50,282 nt of DNA from CAZHEV01 sp964531335 [NCBI: uncultured bacterium] (GCA_964531335.1 CAZHEV010000017.1:1-50282), one strand, 5' to 3'; numbered from the stretch's first letter, positions 1 to 9,769 are shown. The notes: generated from the letters alone by a model not told the origin. Made by a program: numbers and translations.

Positions 1-105
1 TGGCCTTCTTGCGCGTGGCCTTCTTGCGCGTGGCCTTCTTGCGCGTGGCCTTCTTACGCGTGGCCTTCTTGCGCGTGGCCTTCTTGCGCGTGGCCTTCTT
101 GCGCG
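1..105 (-). repeat. 15-bp coding tandem repeat (7 copies)
   Basis: Seven head-to-tail copies of the 15-bp plus-strand unit tggccttcttgcgcg run from the first base of the window to position 105. The copy at 46-60 differs by one base, which is synonymous. The unit length is a multiple of three, so copy-number changes keep the frame. On the minus strand each unit encodes Thr-Arg-Lys-Lys-Ala. The array continues beyond the window, so the total copy number is unknown. Confidence 0.95.
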
Positions 106-127
106 TGCTCTTCTTCCTAGCCGGCAT
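1..127 (-). CDS. Lys/Arg-rich histone H1-like repeat protein, 5' end only
   Basis: The gene starts at an ATG (127-125) behind a strong GGGGGTGA ribosome site and runs off the left edge; 42 codons are visible. The protein begins MPARKKS and then repeats TRKKA seven times. Such Ala/Lys/Thr/Arg pentad repeats are typical of bacterial H1-like nucleoid proteins (Hc1/AlgP-like tails), which bind DNA through unstructured basic repeats. DNA binding is inferred here from composition alone. It lies 28 nt downstream of the receiver gene at 156-524 and may be co-transcribed with it. A basic tail on a protein with a different C-terminal domain cannot be excluded because the rest is missing. Confidence 0.7.
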   Translation of the reverse strand, partial: MPARKKSTRKKATRKKATRKKATRKKATRKKATRKKATRKKA

Positions 128-155
128 TCTTAGTCACCCCCTTTCCAACAGTCGA

Positions 156-524
156 TTAGTTCCTCTCCATCACTTCATTCACTATCTCGAGCATGGACCG
201 TAAGTCGAACGGCTTCTTAACGTAACGGCTCACCTTGAGCCTCTTGGCCTCGGACCTGACCTCGGGGCTGTCATAGGCGGTCATGAGAATCACCTTGGCG
301 CCGAGCTCGCGGTCTCTCATCTTCTTCAGAATATCCAACCCGCTCTTCTTGACGAGTTTGTTGTCCAGCAGAACCACATCGAAGTCTTTTCCGGAGAAAA
401 TCTGCTTCTCCGCCGTCTCCGCGGTGCTCGCGGTCGCGGTCTTGAAGCCCGCCTCTTTCAGAGCGGTCGATAGTGTCTTGGTGATTAGTTTCTCATCGTC
501 GACTATGAGTATCATTCCTGGCAC
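156..524 (-). CDS. single-domain response regulator (CheY-like receiver)
   Basis: This is a complete 122-residue receiver domain without an output domain. The acidic pair is D9/D10, the predicted phospho-acceptor is D54 in VVLLDNK, the switch threonine is T82 in MTAYD and the conserved lysine is K104 in KKPF. Stand-alone receivers relay phosphate from a histidine kinase to a partner protein or to another phosphotransfer domain. The start is taken as GTG at 524, with GAGGTG a few bases upstream; the in-frame ATG at 515 has its purine run too close. No cognate kinase is adjacent: the nearest gene upstream is a sigma-54 regulator that has its own kinase. The partner and output are unknown. Confidence 0.9.
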   Translation of the reverse strand: MPGMILIVDDEKLITKTLSTALKEAGFKTATASTAETAEKQIFSGKDFDVVLLDNKLVKKSGLDILKKMRDRELGAKVILMTAYDSPEVRSEAKRLKVSRYVKKPFDLRSMLEIVNEVMERN

Positions 525-840
525 TCAACACCTCGCAGCGGGATAGACAACCCTTAACTTTACTTGCAAGGTATGTTCCAATGCGCGCAGTCATACTTGC
601 ATCGCCGGTGCAATGAGAAATCTCACACTCCTCTAACGCGCTTGCGTGCAGAGAATTAGAGATGTTTTCTTATGGCGGTGAAGTCGCAAGTAATCTCGGT
701 TGTGATGTAGGATAGGCGTTCGCGCAGGTCTCCAATTGTCAAAAGAACTGATAGTAGTGCGGATGCTACGATCCAGCGCGTTGCGCGACTTAGGATTACA
801 GGGGCGTCCAGAAATTGTACATGTAAGGATTTCTTACACT
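525..840. other. intergenic region without a recognisable gene
   Basis: These 316 bases are visibly less GC-rich than the flanking genes and hold no convincing reading frame on either strand. A short inverted repeat (TGTAAG / CTTACA, 822-838, 5-nt loop) sits just after the stop of the sigma-54 regulator at 841 and could end its transcript, but it has no T-run. A TTGACA hexamer is present on the minus strand (742-737), but I found no -10 box at the right distance. The region presumably carries the promoter of the receiver gene at 524. Confidence 0.4.
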
Positions 841-2232
841 CTAATTCGAGTACATGGATTGTGGTCCGTCCTCCATGCGCTTGAGCTTTTCCAAAAGCCC
901 TTGGCGGGACATTCCCAGAAGGCGCGCCGCTTGTGACTTGTTCCCGTCGGCCTTCTTGAGGACGTTCATTATGTGCTCGCGCTCCACCTCGGCAAGCGTT
1001 CTTATCGAGTCGTCATCTCGCGCCGCCGGTAAGTCGGTCCTTCTTGTCCTTTGCGCGGCCTGCAGCATCTGAGTCGGCAAGTGCTCCTTGAGCAACTCGT
1101 CGCCGTCCTCCAGAAGCACTATTCTCTCCACGATGTTCTTTATCTCTCTGACGTTTCCGGGCCATGCATATGAGAGCAGCAGCTTTTCGGCTTCGGGATG
1201 GATCTTCGTAAACCCCTTGCCGAACTTGGCGCTGTATATTCTCATGAAGTACCTGGCCAGCAAGAGGACGTCGCGCTCCCTGTCCCTCAGGGGAGGAAGC
1301 TCTATGCTCACGACCTTCAAGCGGTAGAAAAGGTCCTCGCGGAACCGGCCGGAGGAGACCGCCTCCTCGAGATTCCGGTTGGTGGCCGCGATCACGCGGA
1401 CATCGACGGTTATGTCCTCCACTCCCCCGACCCTCTTGAAGGTCCTGTTCTCCAGGAACCTCAGCAGCTTGGCTTGGGGCCCCAACGGCATGTCAGCCAC
1501 TTCGTCCAGAAACAGCGTTCCGGGCTCGGCCAGCTCCACCAAGCCCTGCTTGAGCTCCTTGGCGTCGGTGAAGGCCCCTTTGTCATGCCCGAAGAGCTCG
1601 TTTTCCAGGAGGCTCTCCTGAAATGATGAGCAGTTGACCTCCATGAACGGATAGCTGGATCTATCGCCCTTGTAGTGGATCGCCCTGGCAACAAGCTCTT
1701 TCCCGGTGCCGCTTCTCCCTTCTATGAGCACGTTCGAGGTATCGCTCCGGGCGACCTTGTCCACCAGGTCCCAGACCTTCTTCATCGCGGCGCATTCGCC
1801 CACAATCGTCTCCCCGGCGAACCTGTCCAGGTCGCGGCGACGGTACAGGCTGAGGTGCCTCTCCCTCGCGGCCTGCTGCGCCAGGCTGCGCACGGCCAGC
1901 AGTATCTCCTCCATCTCATAAGGCTTCTTGAGGAAGTCGGACGCCCCCAGTTTCATCGCCTCAACGGCCCGCTGCACCTCCGCATACGCCGTGATGACTA
2001 TGGTCTGGATCGACTCATCGAAGTCGGCTATGCGCTGGAGCACGTCCAGCCCGGAGCCGTCCGGGAGCTTGAGATCCAGAATCACCACATGCGGCGTCGT
2101 CCTGCGGACGAGATCCATACCGGAGCGCGCGGAGTCAGCGGTATCAACCTTGTGGCCCTCCTCCGACAGCACGCGGTACAGTGACCTCCGGACCTGCGGC
2201 TCGTCGTCGATGACTACTATTCTTAGACTCAT
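841..2232 (-). CDS. NtrC-family sigma-54-dependent response regulator
   Basis: A 463-residue activator with the NtrC layout: receiver (1-120, phospho-acceptor D53), AAA+ sigma-54 interaction domain (about 142-370) and a Fis-type helix-turn-helix at the C-terminus (GNKSQAARLLGMSRQGLLEK). Walker A is GRSGTGK (172-178) and Walker B is GTLFLDE (238-244). The sigma-54 contact loop reads GAFTDA (219-224) instead of GAFTGA. Phosphorylated members assemble into rings that remodel the RNA polymerase-sigma-54 closed complex by ATP hydrolysis. The ATG start overlaps the stop of the kinase gene by 4 nt (ATGA), so the two are translationally coupled and are the likely pair. Target genes are not identifiable from the sequence. 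Confidence 0.95.
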   Translation of the reverse strand: MSLRIVVIDDEPQVRRSLYRVLSEEGHKVDTADSARSGMDLVRRTTPHVVILDLKLPDGSGLDVLQRIADFDESIQTIVITAYAEVQRAVEAMKLGASDFLKKPYEMEEILLAVRSLAQQAARERHLSLYRRRDLDRFAGETIVGECAAMKKVWDLVDKVARSDTSNVLIEGRSGTGKELVARAIHYKGDRSSYPFMEVNCSSFQESLLENELFGHDKGAFTDAKELKQGLVELAEPGTLFLDEVADMPLGPQAKLLRFLENRTFKRVGGVEDITVDVRVIAATNRNLEEAVSSGRFREDLFYRLKVVSIELPPLRDRERDVLLLARYFMRIYSAKFGKGFTKIHPEAEKLLLSYAWPGNVREIKNIVERIVLLEDGDELLKEHLPTQMLQAAQRTRRTDLPAARDDDSIRTLAEVEREHIMNVLKKADGNKSQAARLLGMSRQGLLEKLKRMEDGPQSMYSN

Positions 2233-3320
2233 GTGCCTTCACCACTCTCCTCGATTGCCGGGACGCTTACGCGGAACGTGGCCCCGGCCCGCGGGTTGTT
2301 CTTGGCGGTTATCGTCCCACGGTGAGCCTTTACGATCTGCAACGATATGGGTAAGCCAAGGCCCGTCCCCTTGGGCCTGGTGGTGAAGAACGGTGTGAAG
2401 ATCTTCTCCTTGTGCTCGGGGTCGATGCCGCTTCCCGAGTCGGTGAAGGAGATGTGCACCGTGGTCTTTCGCGACCTGGTCCTCCTGCTGGACGTCCTGA
2501 CCCTCAGTCTGCCTCCTTCGGGCATGGCCTCCACCGCGTTCAGGAGAATGTTCAGAAAAACCTGATAGAGCAGGTCCGGGTCGAATGATATAGCGGGCAG
2601 GTCGGGGGCCGGCTTTTTCTCGGAGACTATGGAGGCCGACTCGAGCTGCAGGGAGACCGAGTCCAGCGCTTCGCACACCACCTTGTTCGCGTCAATGGCG
2701 GCGGGTTTTCCAATCGGCGGGCGAGCGAACAGAAGCAGGTCGGTTATGATCTGCTCGATTCGGTCCAATTCCCTTATGATGTCGTCTATGTCCTGACGGC
2801 GGGCATCTTCCTGGCTGAACTTGGATCCGATGAATTGGACCGTCGTCCTGATGCCGGTCAGCGGGTTCCTTATCTCATGGGCCACGCACGCCGAGAGCTC
2901 CCCCAGGGAAACCAGGCGGTCGGTCCTACGCGCGTCCTCGTCTATCTCGACCTCGGACGCGTCCTCGATAAGGACCAGGGTCCCGAGCCTGGCACCGGAG
3001 GACGACTTCAGAGGCACCGGCGTGGTCAGCAGCTCGAGCTCTTCGCCTCCGGCCTCGGCCTCGATCTCTCGGTTCGCGTCGGGGGCGCCCAGAGCGTCAA
3101 TGGGATCCGTGCTTATCCAGCGATCGTCAGCGGTCTTTACTACCTCCCGGTAGTCCTTTCCGACCATCTTTCCCGCCGGCGTGTTCAGTATCTCCTCACA
3201 GCGGGCGTTGCAGTAAATCACCCGTCCGCCGTCATCGACCGCGAACACGCCAATAGGAAGGCTCCTGAGTATACCTTGCAGCACGCCCTGGGCCTCCGCC
3301 TCATCAAGCTTGGTCCGCAC
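2229..3320 (-). CDS. PAS-domain sensor histidine kinase (NtrB-like)
   Basis: A 363-residue soluble kinase. An N-terminal PAS domain (about 12-125) is followed by HisKA, with phospho-accepting H148 in AHEIRNPLTG, then HATPase_c with the N box (NILLNAVEAM), G1 (DSGSGID) and G2 (GTGLGLPI). No membrane segment is visible, so the signal is probably cytoplasmic, as in NtrB, AtoS-like and HydH-like partners of sigma-54 regulators. Translation starts at a GTG 2 nt after the antiporter stop and ends inside the regulator start (ATGA). The kinase, regulator and transporter therefore form one unit, and an ionic or energetic signal is plausible. That link is inference from operon structure. Confidence 0.93.
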   Translation of the reverse strand: MRTKLDEAEAQGVLQGILRSLPIGVFAVDDGGRVIYCNARCEEILNTPAGKMVGKDYREVVKTADDRWISTDPIDALGAPDANREIEAEAGGEELELLTTPVPLKSSSGARLGTLVLIEDASEVEIDEDARRTDRLVSLGELSACVAHEIRNPLTGIRTTVQFIGSKFSQEDARRQDIDDIIRELDRIEQIITDLLLFARPPIGKPAAIDANKVVCEALDSVSLQLESASIVSEKKPAPDLPAISFDPDLLYQVFLNILLNAVEAMPEGGRLRVRTSSRRTRSRKTTVHISFTDSGSGIDPEHKEKIFTPFFTTRPKGTGLGLPISLQIVKAHRGTITAKNNPRAGATFRVSVPAIEESGEGT

Positions 3321-3322
3321 GC

Positions 3323-4654
3323 CTACTCTCGTTTCTTCGCTCCTTTCTTCGACGCCCGGCGGCCGGAGGACCGCGGTTTGTCCCCTCTTTCATCCTCCAG
3401 ATGCGCCACGGACTCAAAGACACGTTCCACGTGAACCTCTTCCACCTTCGGGAAGACGCGCCTCAAGAGCAGAGGTGTAACCATTGTAGTGACGAGAACC
3501 ATGACTATCATCATGGAAAAGACATCCCTCTCTATTATGCCATAACCAAGCCCGACGCTTGCAACTATTAGTCCGACCTCGCCCCTGGATATCATCCCCA
3601 CGCCCACTCGAACCGATTGGATGTTGTTGAACCCGGCGGCTCGGGCGCCTACCGCGCAACCCAGGACCTTCGCGACAATCGCCACCAGTACTATCAACAA
3701 GGTAAGAAGCGCAGCTCCACCCAGCTCTCTCCCGTTGGCCCGGAGCCCGATGCTCACGAAGAAAACCGGGACGAACATCGAGTATGTTATCGGGTGAATG
3801 CCCTGGTCGATCTGTTCGCGGAACTTGGTCCTCGCGAACAGGACCCCCGCGATATAGGAGCCCGTTATCGCGGCCACCTGCCCCAGGTACTCCGCGGCCC
3901 AGGCGTACAGGAACGTAACCGCCAGAACGAAGGCCATAAGCGCTTGGCTGGCCGGGATCCTGACGACTTTGCTGGTGACTTTCTCCAGGTACCTCATTCC
4001 AAGCAGGATCGAGATCACGAAGAAACCGGCCATCGCCAGCACGCTCACCGCCACGTCCTTCGCCCCTCCGCCCCCGACAAGGCTGAAAGCAATCACCAAA
4101 GAGAGCACTATCACCCCCAGGACATCGTCTATGACGGCGGCGCCTATTATAGTGGCGCCCTCCTTGGACCTGAGGGCTTTCAGCTCCATGAGAGTCTGCG
4201 CCGAAATACTCACGCTGGTGGCCGTGAGGATCGTCCCCACGAAAACGCTCTCCTTCCAGCCGAAGCCGAAGAACCTGGAGACAGCTATGCCCCCCAACAT
4301 GGGGAGGAGGACTCCACCCATGCCCGACATGAAGGCGACGAATCCCACCTTCCTGAGCCGCCCGATGTCGGTCTCCATGCCCGCCACGAACATCAACAGG
4401 ATCACACCTATGTCGGCCAGGTCGATTATGACGCCCAGAAGGGACGGATGCTCGGCCCCCGACGCGCCGTGACCGGCGACGGATGAGAATATCGGCAGGC
4501 CCAGCAGGTCGAGCACGGTGGGGCCCAGTATAAGGCCGATGGCTATCTCCCCGAAGACTGCGGGCTGGCCGAGCTTGTTGCTCAAGGCGCCGGCAACCTT
4601 GGCGACGACTATTATCAAGAACAACAGCATCAAAAGCTGCAATGGATGGGTCAC
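3323..4654 (-). CDS. CPA2-family cation/proton antiporter
   Basis: A 443-residue polytopic membrane protein with the Na_H_Exchanger fold. There are about 12 hydrophobic segments from residue 5 to about 400, with the characteristic NKLGQPAVFGEIAIGLILGP start and an IDDVLGVIVLS segment carrying paired aspartates in the ion-binding helix. Members exchange Na+ or K+ for H+ across the cytoplasmic membrane (KefB, NapA and GerN relatives). No RCK/TrkA_N nucleotide-binding domain is attached; the tail is short and basic. The GTG start has a very strong AGGAGGAGGA ribosome site and lies 27 nt after exbD. Substrate ion cannot be assigned from sequence. Confidence 0.9.
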   Translation of the reverse strand: MTHPLQLLMLLFLIIVVAKVAGALSNKLGQPAVFGEIAIGLILGPTVLDLLGLPIFSSVAGHGASGAEHPSLLGVIIDLADIGVILLMFVAGMETDIGRLRKVGFVAFMSGMGGVLLPMLGGIAVSRFFGFGWKESVFVGTILTATSVSISAQTLMELKALRSKEGATIIGAAVIDDVLGVIVLSLVIAFSLVGGGGAKDVAVSVLAMAGFFVISILLGMRYLEKVTSKVVRIPASQALMAFVLAVTFLYAWAAEYLGQVAAITGSYIAGVLFARTKFREQIDQGIHPITYSMFVPVFFVSIGLRANGRELGGAALLTLLIVLVAIVAKVLGCAVGARAAGFNNIQSVRVGVGMISRGEVGLIVASVGLGYGIIERDVFSMMIVMVLVTTMVTPLLLRRVFPKVEEVHVERVFESVAHLEDERGDKPRSSGRRASKKGAKKRE

Positions 4655-4681
4655 GTCCTCCTCCTATCACCTACCATCGCC

Positions 4682-5104
4682 TCACGACCTCGGCTCGACA
4701 CCCGCCCTAACGTAGTCCGCCGCGATCGCAAGCCTGGCTGCTCCCGACCTCCTGGCTATGTCCATCACCTCCACGGTCTTTCCCAGGGAGAGGCGCCTGT
4801 CCCCCCTTACCACCACCAGCTTGTCGCTCGACTCCTCGAGCAACGACTCCAGCTCTCCCTGTATCTTGCTCCACTGGACCTTCTTCTCGTTCACGAAGAC
4901 GTCTTCGTCCTCGGTCACGCTCAGCACTATGCGGGAGGCGTCCTGTCGCTGCGGAGAGGTGGCGGCGGGTAGATCTACCTTTATTCCCGTTTGGACAATG
5001 AAACTGGACGAGAGAAGAAAGAATATCAAGAGCAGAAACACGATATCCGTCATCGCGGCGGTTTCGAATTTCAGAAGGGAAGTCTGTCTGGTTCTAAGCT
5101 TCAC
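4682..5104 (-). CDS. exbD: ExbD/TolR biopolymer transport protein
   Basis: This 140-residue protein has a short cytoplasmic N-terminus, one membrane helix (about 22-40) and a periplasmic domain, as in ExbD/TolR. The critical membrane aspartate is present in MTDIVFLLLIFFLL. With ExbB/TolQ it forms a proton-driven motor that energises TonB- or Tol-type work at the outer membrane. The GTG start lies inside the end of the exbB gene (11-nt overlap) with GGAGG upstream. No TonB, TolA or TolB gene is in the window, so ExbD and TolR cannot be told apart by context. Confidence 0.92.
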   Translation of the reverse strand: MKLRTRQTSLLKFETAAMTDIVFLLLIFFLLSSSFIVQTGIKVDLPAATSPQRQDASRIVLSVTEDEDVFVNEKKVQWSKIQGELESLLEESSDKLVVVRGDRRLSLGKTVEVMDIARRSGAARLAIAADYVRAGVEPRS

Positions 5105-5717
5105 CGCCCATACCTCCGTTCGTCAGTGTCTCGATAAGCTCCGAGGATCTCTCCTCCATCTCACGGACGATGAACTGTATTCTGCCCACGATGTAGTTGT
5201 GAGCGAAGAAGGCCACCAGCCCGACGGTGAGGCCGGCGGCCGTGGTCAACAGCGCCTGCCAGATTCCACCGGCGAGAACGCTCGCGTTGACGTTTCCCCC
5301 CAACTGCTCTATCTGCTGGAACGCCTTGATCATACCGACGACGGTGCCTAGAAAGCCAAGCAGGGGAGCCCCTCCCGCTATGGTGCCGAGGCTGCCCACG
5401 TGTTTCTCCAGAATGGAGATCTCCCTCTCCCCGGCCTCCTGAATCGCCATGCGTATGCGCTCCTCGCTCTGGCCTGCCCTTCCCAGTCCGGCCCTGAAGA
5501 TGGCCGCCACCGGACCGGCGGCCTCATCGCATGCTCTCTTGGCTTCGTCCAGACGATTGAGGCTTAGAGATTTTTGGATCCTGAAGAGAAAAGCCCTGCT
5601 TGTGGTCTTGGCGATTCTCAGCCTGATCATCTTCTCGATGATAATGGCCACCGCCACGACGGAGCACGCGGCAATGGGAATCATCAGTACTCCGCCCCTG
5701 CCCAAAACTTCAAACAT
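5094..5717 (-). CDS. exbB: MotA/TolQ/ExbB proton channel family protein
   Basis: A 207-residue TolQ/ExbB protein: an N-terminal helix (GGVLMIPIAACSVVAVAIII), a cytoplasmic charged region, then two helices around the conserved GTVVGMIKAF and LLTTAAGLTVGLVAFF segments that form the proton path with ExbD. The ATG at 5717 is chosen because a GGGGGA ribosome site precedes it by about 7 nt. An in-frame GTG 16 codons further upstream would add a non-conserved leader. It is the first gene of the exbB-exbD-antiporter-kinase-regulator operon. Confidence 0.92.
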   Translation of the reverse strand: MFEVLGRGGVLMIPIAACSVVAVAIIIEKMIRLRIAKTTSRAFLFRIQKSLSLNRLDEAKRACDEAAGPVAAIFRAGLGRAGQSEERIRMAIQEAGEREISILEKHVGSLGTIAGGAPLLGFLGTVVGMIKAFQQIEQLGGNVNASVLAGGIWQALLTTAAGLTVGLVAFFAHNYIVGRIQFIVREMEERSSELIETLTNGGMGGEA

Positions 5718-5815
5718 GATACATCCCCCAAACCCGGCGCTGAGCCCTCGATTGTCCGGCGACACGCGGACGCGCCACTTGATGCAGTTGCAACGCGCAA
5801 CTTGTATAACTTGGC

Positions 5816-5844
5816 AATCTACACCGAGTGACGGGGAAGGTCAA
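5816..5844 (-). promoter_or_regulatory. candidate sigma-70 promoter for the exbB operon
   Basis: On the minus strand TTGACC (5844-5839) is separated by 17 nt from TAGATT (5821-5816), about 100 nt upstream of the exbB start. The match is 5/6 and 4/6. Just downstream, the short inverted repeat AGTTGC/GCAACT (5786-5802) could be a regulatory site. Confidence 0.35.
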
Positions 5845-5881
5845 GGGTAATGGGGGTACGATTGGGCGGGATGATCGCGGA

Positions 5882-6502
5882 CTAGATGAAGAAGGGGTTG
5901 GTCGCCCTCTCCCTTCCCACCGTTGTGGAGGGTCCATGTCCGGGATACACTGTGGTGTTCTCGTCGAGAGTGAGGATCTTGCTTGTGATGCTCTCGATCA
6001 GGGTCTCGTACGATCCGCCCGGAAGGTCGAACCTGCCTACGGACCCGGCGAAGAGCGTATCCCCCACGAATATCTCGGCGTTTCCGAGAAAGCAAACGCC
6101 GCCCGGTGAATGGCCGGGGGTGTGCAGCACTTCGAGGGACTGCCGCCCGAACTCCACATGCTCCCCCTCCGTGAGATACGCGTCGGGAGCCGGAGGGGCT
6201 TCTATCTCCAGTCCGAAAAGGCGTCCTGCCTCCACGGCCTTTTCCAGCAGGGAGCCGTCCGCCTCGTGGATGGAAACCGGGATCGCCAGGGCATCGACCA
6301 GGCCCCTTAGTCCCCCCACGTGGTCGGCGTGACAATGCGTGAGCAGGATCCGCTGCGGTGACAGACCTTTTCTCTCGATGAAGTCGACGATCAGCGATGC
6401 TTCATCGCCCGGGTCGATCACCACGGCCGCGCCGGACTCTTCGCATGCCGCCACATAGCAATTAACCTGCAGGGGGCCGACGGGTATGCAGTCGACTGTC
6501 AC
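5882..6502 (-). CDS. metallo-beta-lactamase-fold hydrolase (glyoxalase II-like)
   Basis: A compact 206-residue MBL-fold enzyme. The metal-binding motif reads HCHADH (LLTHCHADHVGG), followed by the second histidine in LHTPGHSPGG, the bridging aspartate in IFVGDTLF and a late histidine in VYPGHGPST. It has the size and motif order of the short GloB-like hydrolases that cleave thioesters such as S-lactoylglutathione or related small substrates. The C-terminal glutathione-contact domain of true GloB is absent, so the substrate is open. The GTG start overlaps the stop of the DUF1844 gene in a GTGA, indicating coupling. Confidence 0.9.
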   Translation of the reverse strand: MTVDCIPVGPLQVNCYVAACEESGAAVVIDPGDEASLIVDFIERKGLSPQRILLTHCHADHVGGLRGLVDALAIPVSIHEADGSLLEKAVEAGRLFGLEIEAPPAPDAYLTEGEHVEFGRQSLEVLHTPGHSPGGVCFLGNAEIFVGDTLFAGSVGRFDLPGGSYETLIESITSKILTLDENTTVYPGHGPSTTVGRERATNPFFI

Positions 6503-7059
6503 TGCTTCTCACCGCCCTTCTTCCGGCCGCCGCCGGACTTGCGCTTGGATCTCCTCTTAGTTCCCGCGCCGCCGCTTCTCTCAGCCGCTCCCTCGGGCCC
6601 GCGGGTCTCGTCCCCCGTCCGCTCTGTGCCGGCGTCCATCTCGCCCTCCGGCCGGCCGCCTTGGCCGGACCCGAACCGCTCTTCACCGCGCGGGGCGCTC
6701 TTCGTCTCAGCCGGCTCTCCGGGCGCCTCGGCCGCGGCGCCCTCTTTAGCGGTCTCGGCCTCTCGCTTCTCCGCCTCTTGCTGTTCCTTGCGGACCTCGT
6801 CGAGGAAATTGAGTCTGAGGTTCGTAAGGACCTGCTGAAGCAGGGCGGCCTGATCTCCGTCCAGGTTGCCCTTGGTCTTCTCCTCCAGCATTCCCAGCAT
6901 GTCGATGGCGACTCTGGCCCGCTCGATATTCCTTTCCGTCTTCTGTGAGACGGGATCGACCAGCTTTCCGAACCCCACCATAGCCATGGACTCAAAATCC
7001 CTGACCAGGGCGATGAAAAGCATGTCGTTCGCCGAGAATCCTCTTTCTTCTTCAGCCAT
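6499..7059 (-). CDS. DUF1844 domain protein with a charged tail
   Basis: The first 85 residues match the DUF1844 family pattern (FSANDMLFIALVRDFESMAM, a helical segment, then NLDGDQAALLQQVLTNLRL). The remaining 100 residues are low-complexity Glu/Ala/Arg/Gly, ending in a Lys/Arg-rich tail. The function of DUF1844 is unknown; it is often encoded beside housekeeping genes. The ATG has GAGGTG upstream. It lies 87 nt downstream of dnaK, behind a strong hairpin, and is coupled to the downstream MBL gene. Confidence 0.8.
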   Translation of the reverse strand: MAEEERGFSANDMLFIALVRDFESMAMVGFGKLVDPVSQKTERNIERARVAIDMLGMLEEKTKGNLDGDQAALLQQVLTNLRLNFLDEVRKEQQEAEKREAETAKEGAAAEAPGEPAETKSAPRGEERFGSGQGGRPEGEMDAGTERTGDETRGPEGAAERSGGAGTKRRSKRKSGGGRKKGGEKQ

Positions 7060-7086
7060 CGTAACACCTCTTCGCCGTCAACGTCC

Positions 7087-7113
7087 GCGCCGGCCCGGCT
7101 GCCGGGCCGGCGC
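7087..7113 (-). terminator. strong GC hairpin downstream of dnaK
   Basis: A perfect 12-bp stem (7087-7098 paired with 7102-7113) closes a 3-nt loop, 34 nt after the dnaK stop. There is no T-run on the minus side, so it may act as a processing or attenuation hairpin between dnaK and the DUF1844 gene rather than as a full intrinsic terminator. Confidence 0.5.
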
Positions 7114-7146
7114 CACGATTCAGTCTACCACAACAATGGCACGGGG

Positions 7147-9078
<1,932 letters not shown>

Positions 9079-9201
9079 TTTCATCCCTCTTTTCTATAGA
9101 TTGTTTGCGTGCTCAGGCCGAGCAGCTCCGAGGCCCGCGACGGCGAAGGCTCGGACCCTCGCCGCCGACCCGGATTCATTCGATCGGCCTCGCCCTCAAT
9201 T

Positions 9202-9245
9202 CGGATAGAAGCCTGGTCGGGCATGCCCGACCAGGCTTCTATCCG
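9202..9245. repeat. perfect 44-bp palindrome between hsp20 and dnaK
   Basis: Positions 9202-9245 equal their own reverse complement with no mismatch, centred on GCATGC. As RNA this gives a stem of about 20 bp with a 4-nt loop on either strand. It lies 86 nt after the hsp20 stop and about 120 nt before the dnaK start. It could terminate the hsp20 transcript, although no T-run follows, or be an operator in the dnaK leader. Confidence 0.9.
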
Positions 9246-9331
9246 TCTGACGGCAACCATTACCGCAGCTCAAGCCGAACACCCGGAGGCGGCGCTCCGG
9301 CCCCGTCCGGCCGAAGCGCCCACCCGCTGGT

Positions 9332-9769
9332 TTACGCCTCCACCTTGATCTCCTTGGGCTTTGCCTCCTTCGACTTCGGTAGTCTTATCTCGAGAACGCC
9401 GTCCTTGTACTTAGCCCTTATGTTCTCGGCTGCGACACCGGAAGGAAGCGTGAAGGTACGCTCGAACAAGCCGTAGCTTCTCTCAACCCTGTGGAAGTTC
9501 TCCTTTGCGTCCTCCCTGACGTTCTTCTTCTCTCCTCTGAGACTGAGAACGTTGTTGGAAACGGAGATCTTGATGTCGTCCCCCTTCATCCCCGGCACGT
9601 CGGCCGTGACCACGAAACCCTCGTCGGTCTCGGAGATGTCCACGGCAGGCATCCACTGCTCAGCCTGAGTGCCGCCCTCAGCAGGTCTCATCAGACCGCT
9701 GAAGAGCCTGTTCATCTCGTCCTGAACCGACATGATGTCGCGCCACGGACTCCATCTCACCAACGCCAT
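9332..9769 (-). CDS. small heat-shock protein, Hsp20/alpha-crystallin family
   Basis: A 145-residue sHSP. An N-terminal arm (MALVRWSPWRDI) is followed by the alpha-crystallin domain (about 45-140), including the family GVL motif as DGVLEIRLPK. The C-terminus ends EIKVEA and lacks a clear IXI motif. These ATP-independent chaperones hold unfolding proteins for refolding by DnaK, whose gene lies directly downstream. The ATG has GGGAGGTG about 8 nt upstream. A consensus sigma-54 promoter lies about 80 nt upstream and the ribosome site may fold into a small hairpin, so regulation could be both transcriptional and translational. Confidence 0.97.
   Translation of the reverse strand: MALVRWSPWRDIMSVQDEMNRLFSGLMRPAEGGTQAEQWMPAVDISETDEGFVVTADVPGMKGDDIKISVSNNVLSLRGEKKNVREDAKENFHRVERSYGLFERTFTLPSGVAAENIRAKYKDGVLEIRLPKSKEAKPKEIKVEA

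Noticed and set aside
1-105. short direct repeats considered as a CRISPR array
   Set aside because: The 15-bp units are contiguous with no spacers and encode a regular peptide repeat.
714-742. TTGACA hexamer on the minus strand upstream of the first receiver gene
   Set aside because: No acceptable -10 hexamer lies 16 to 18 nt downstream and it is about 200 nt from the start codon.
3414-4670. long second frame inside the antiporter gene
   Set aside because: Its product is a low-complexity Arg/Gly/Ser-rich shadow of a membrane protein gene that has clear family motifs in the other frame.
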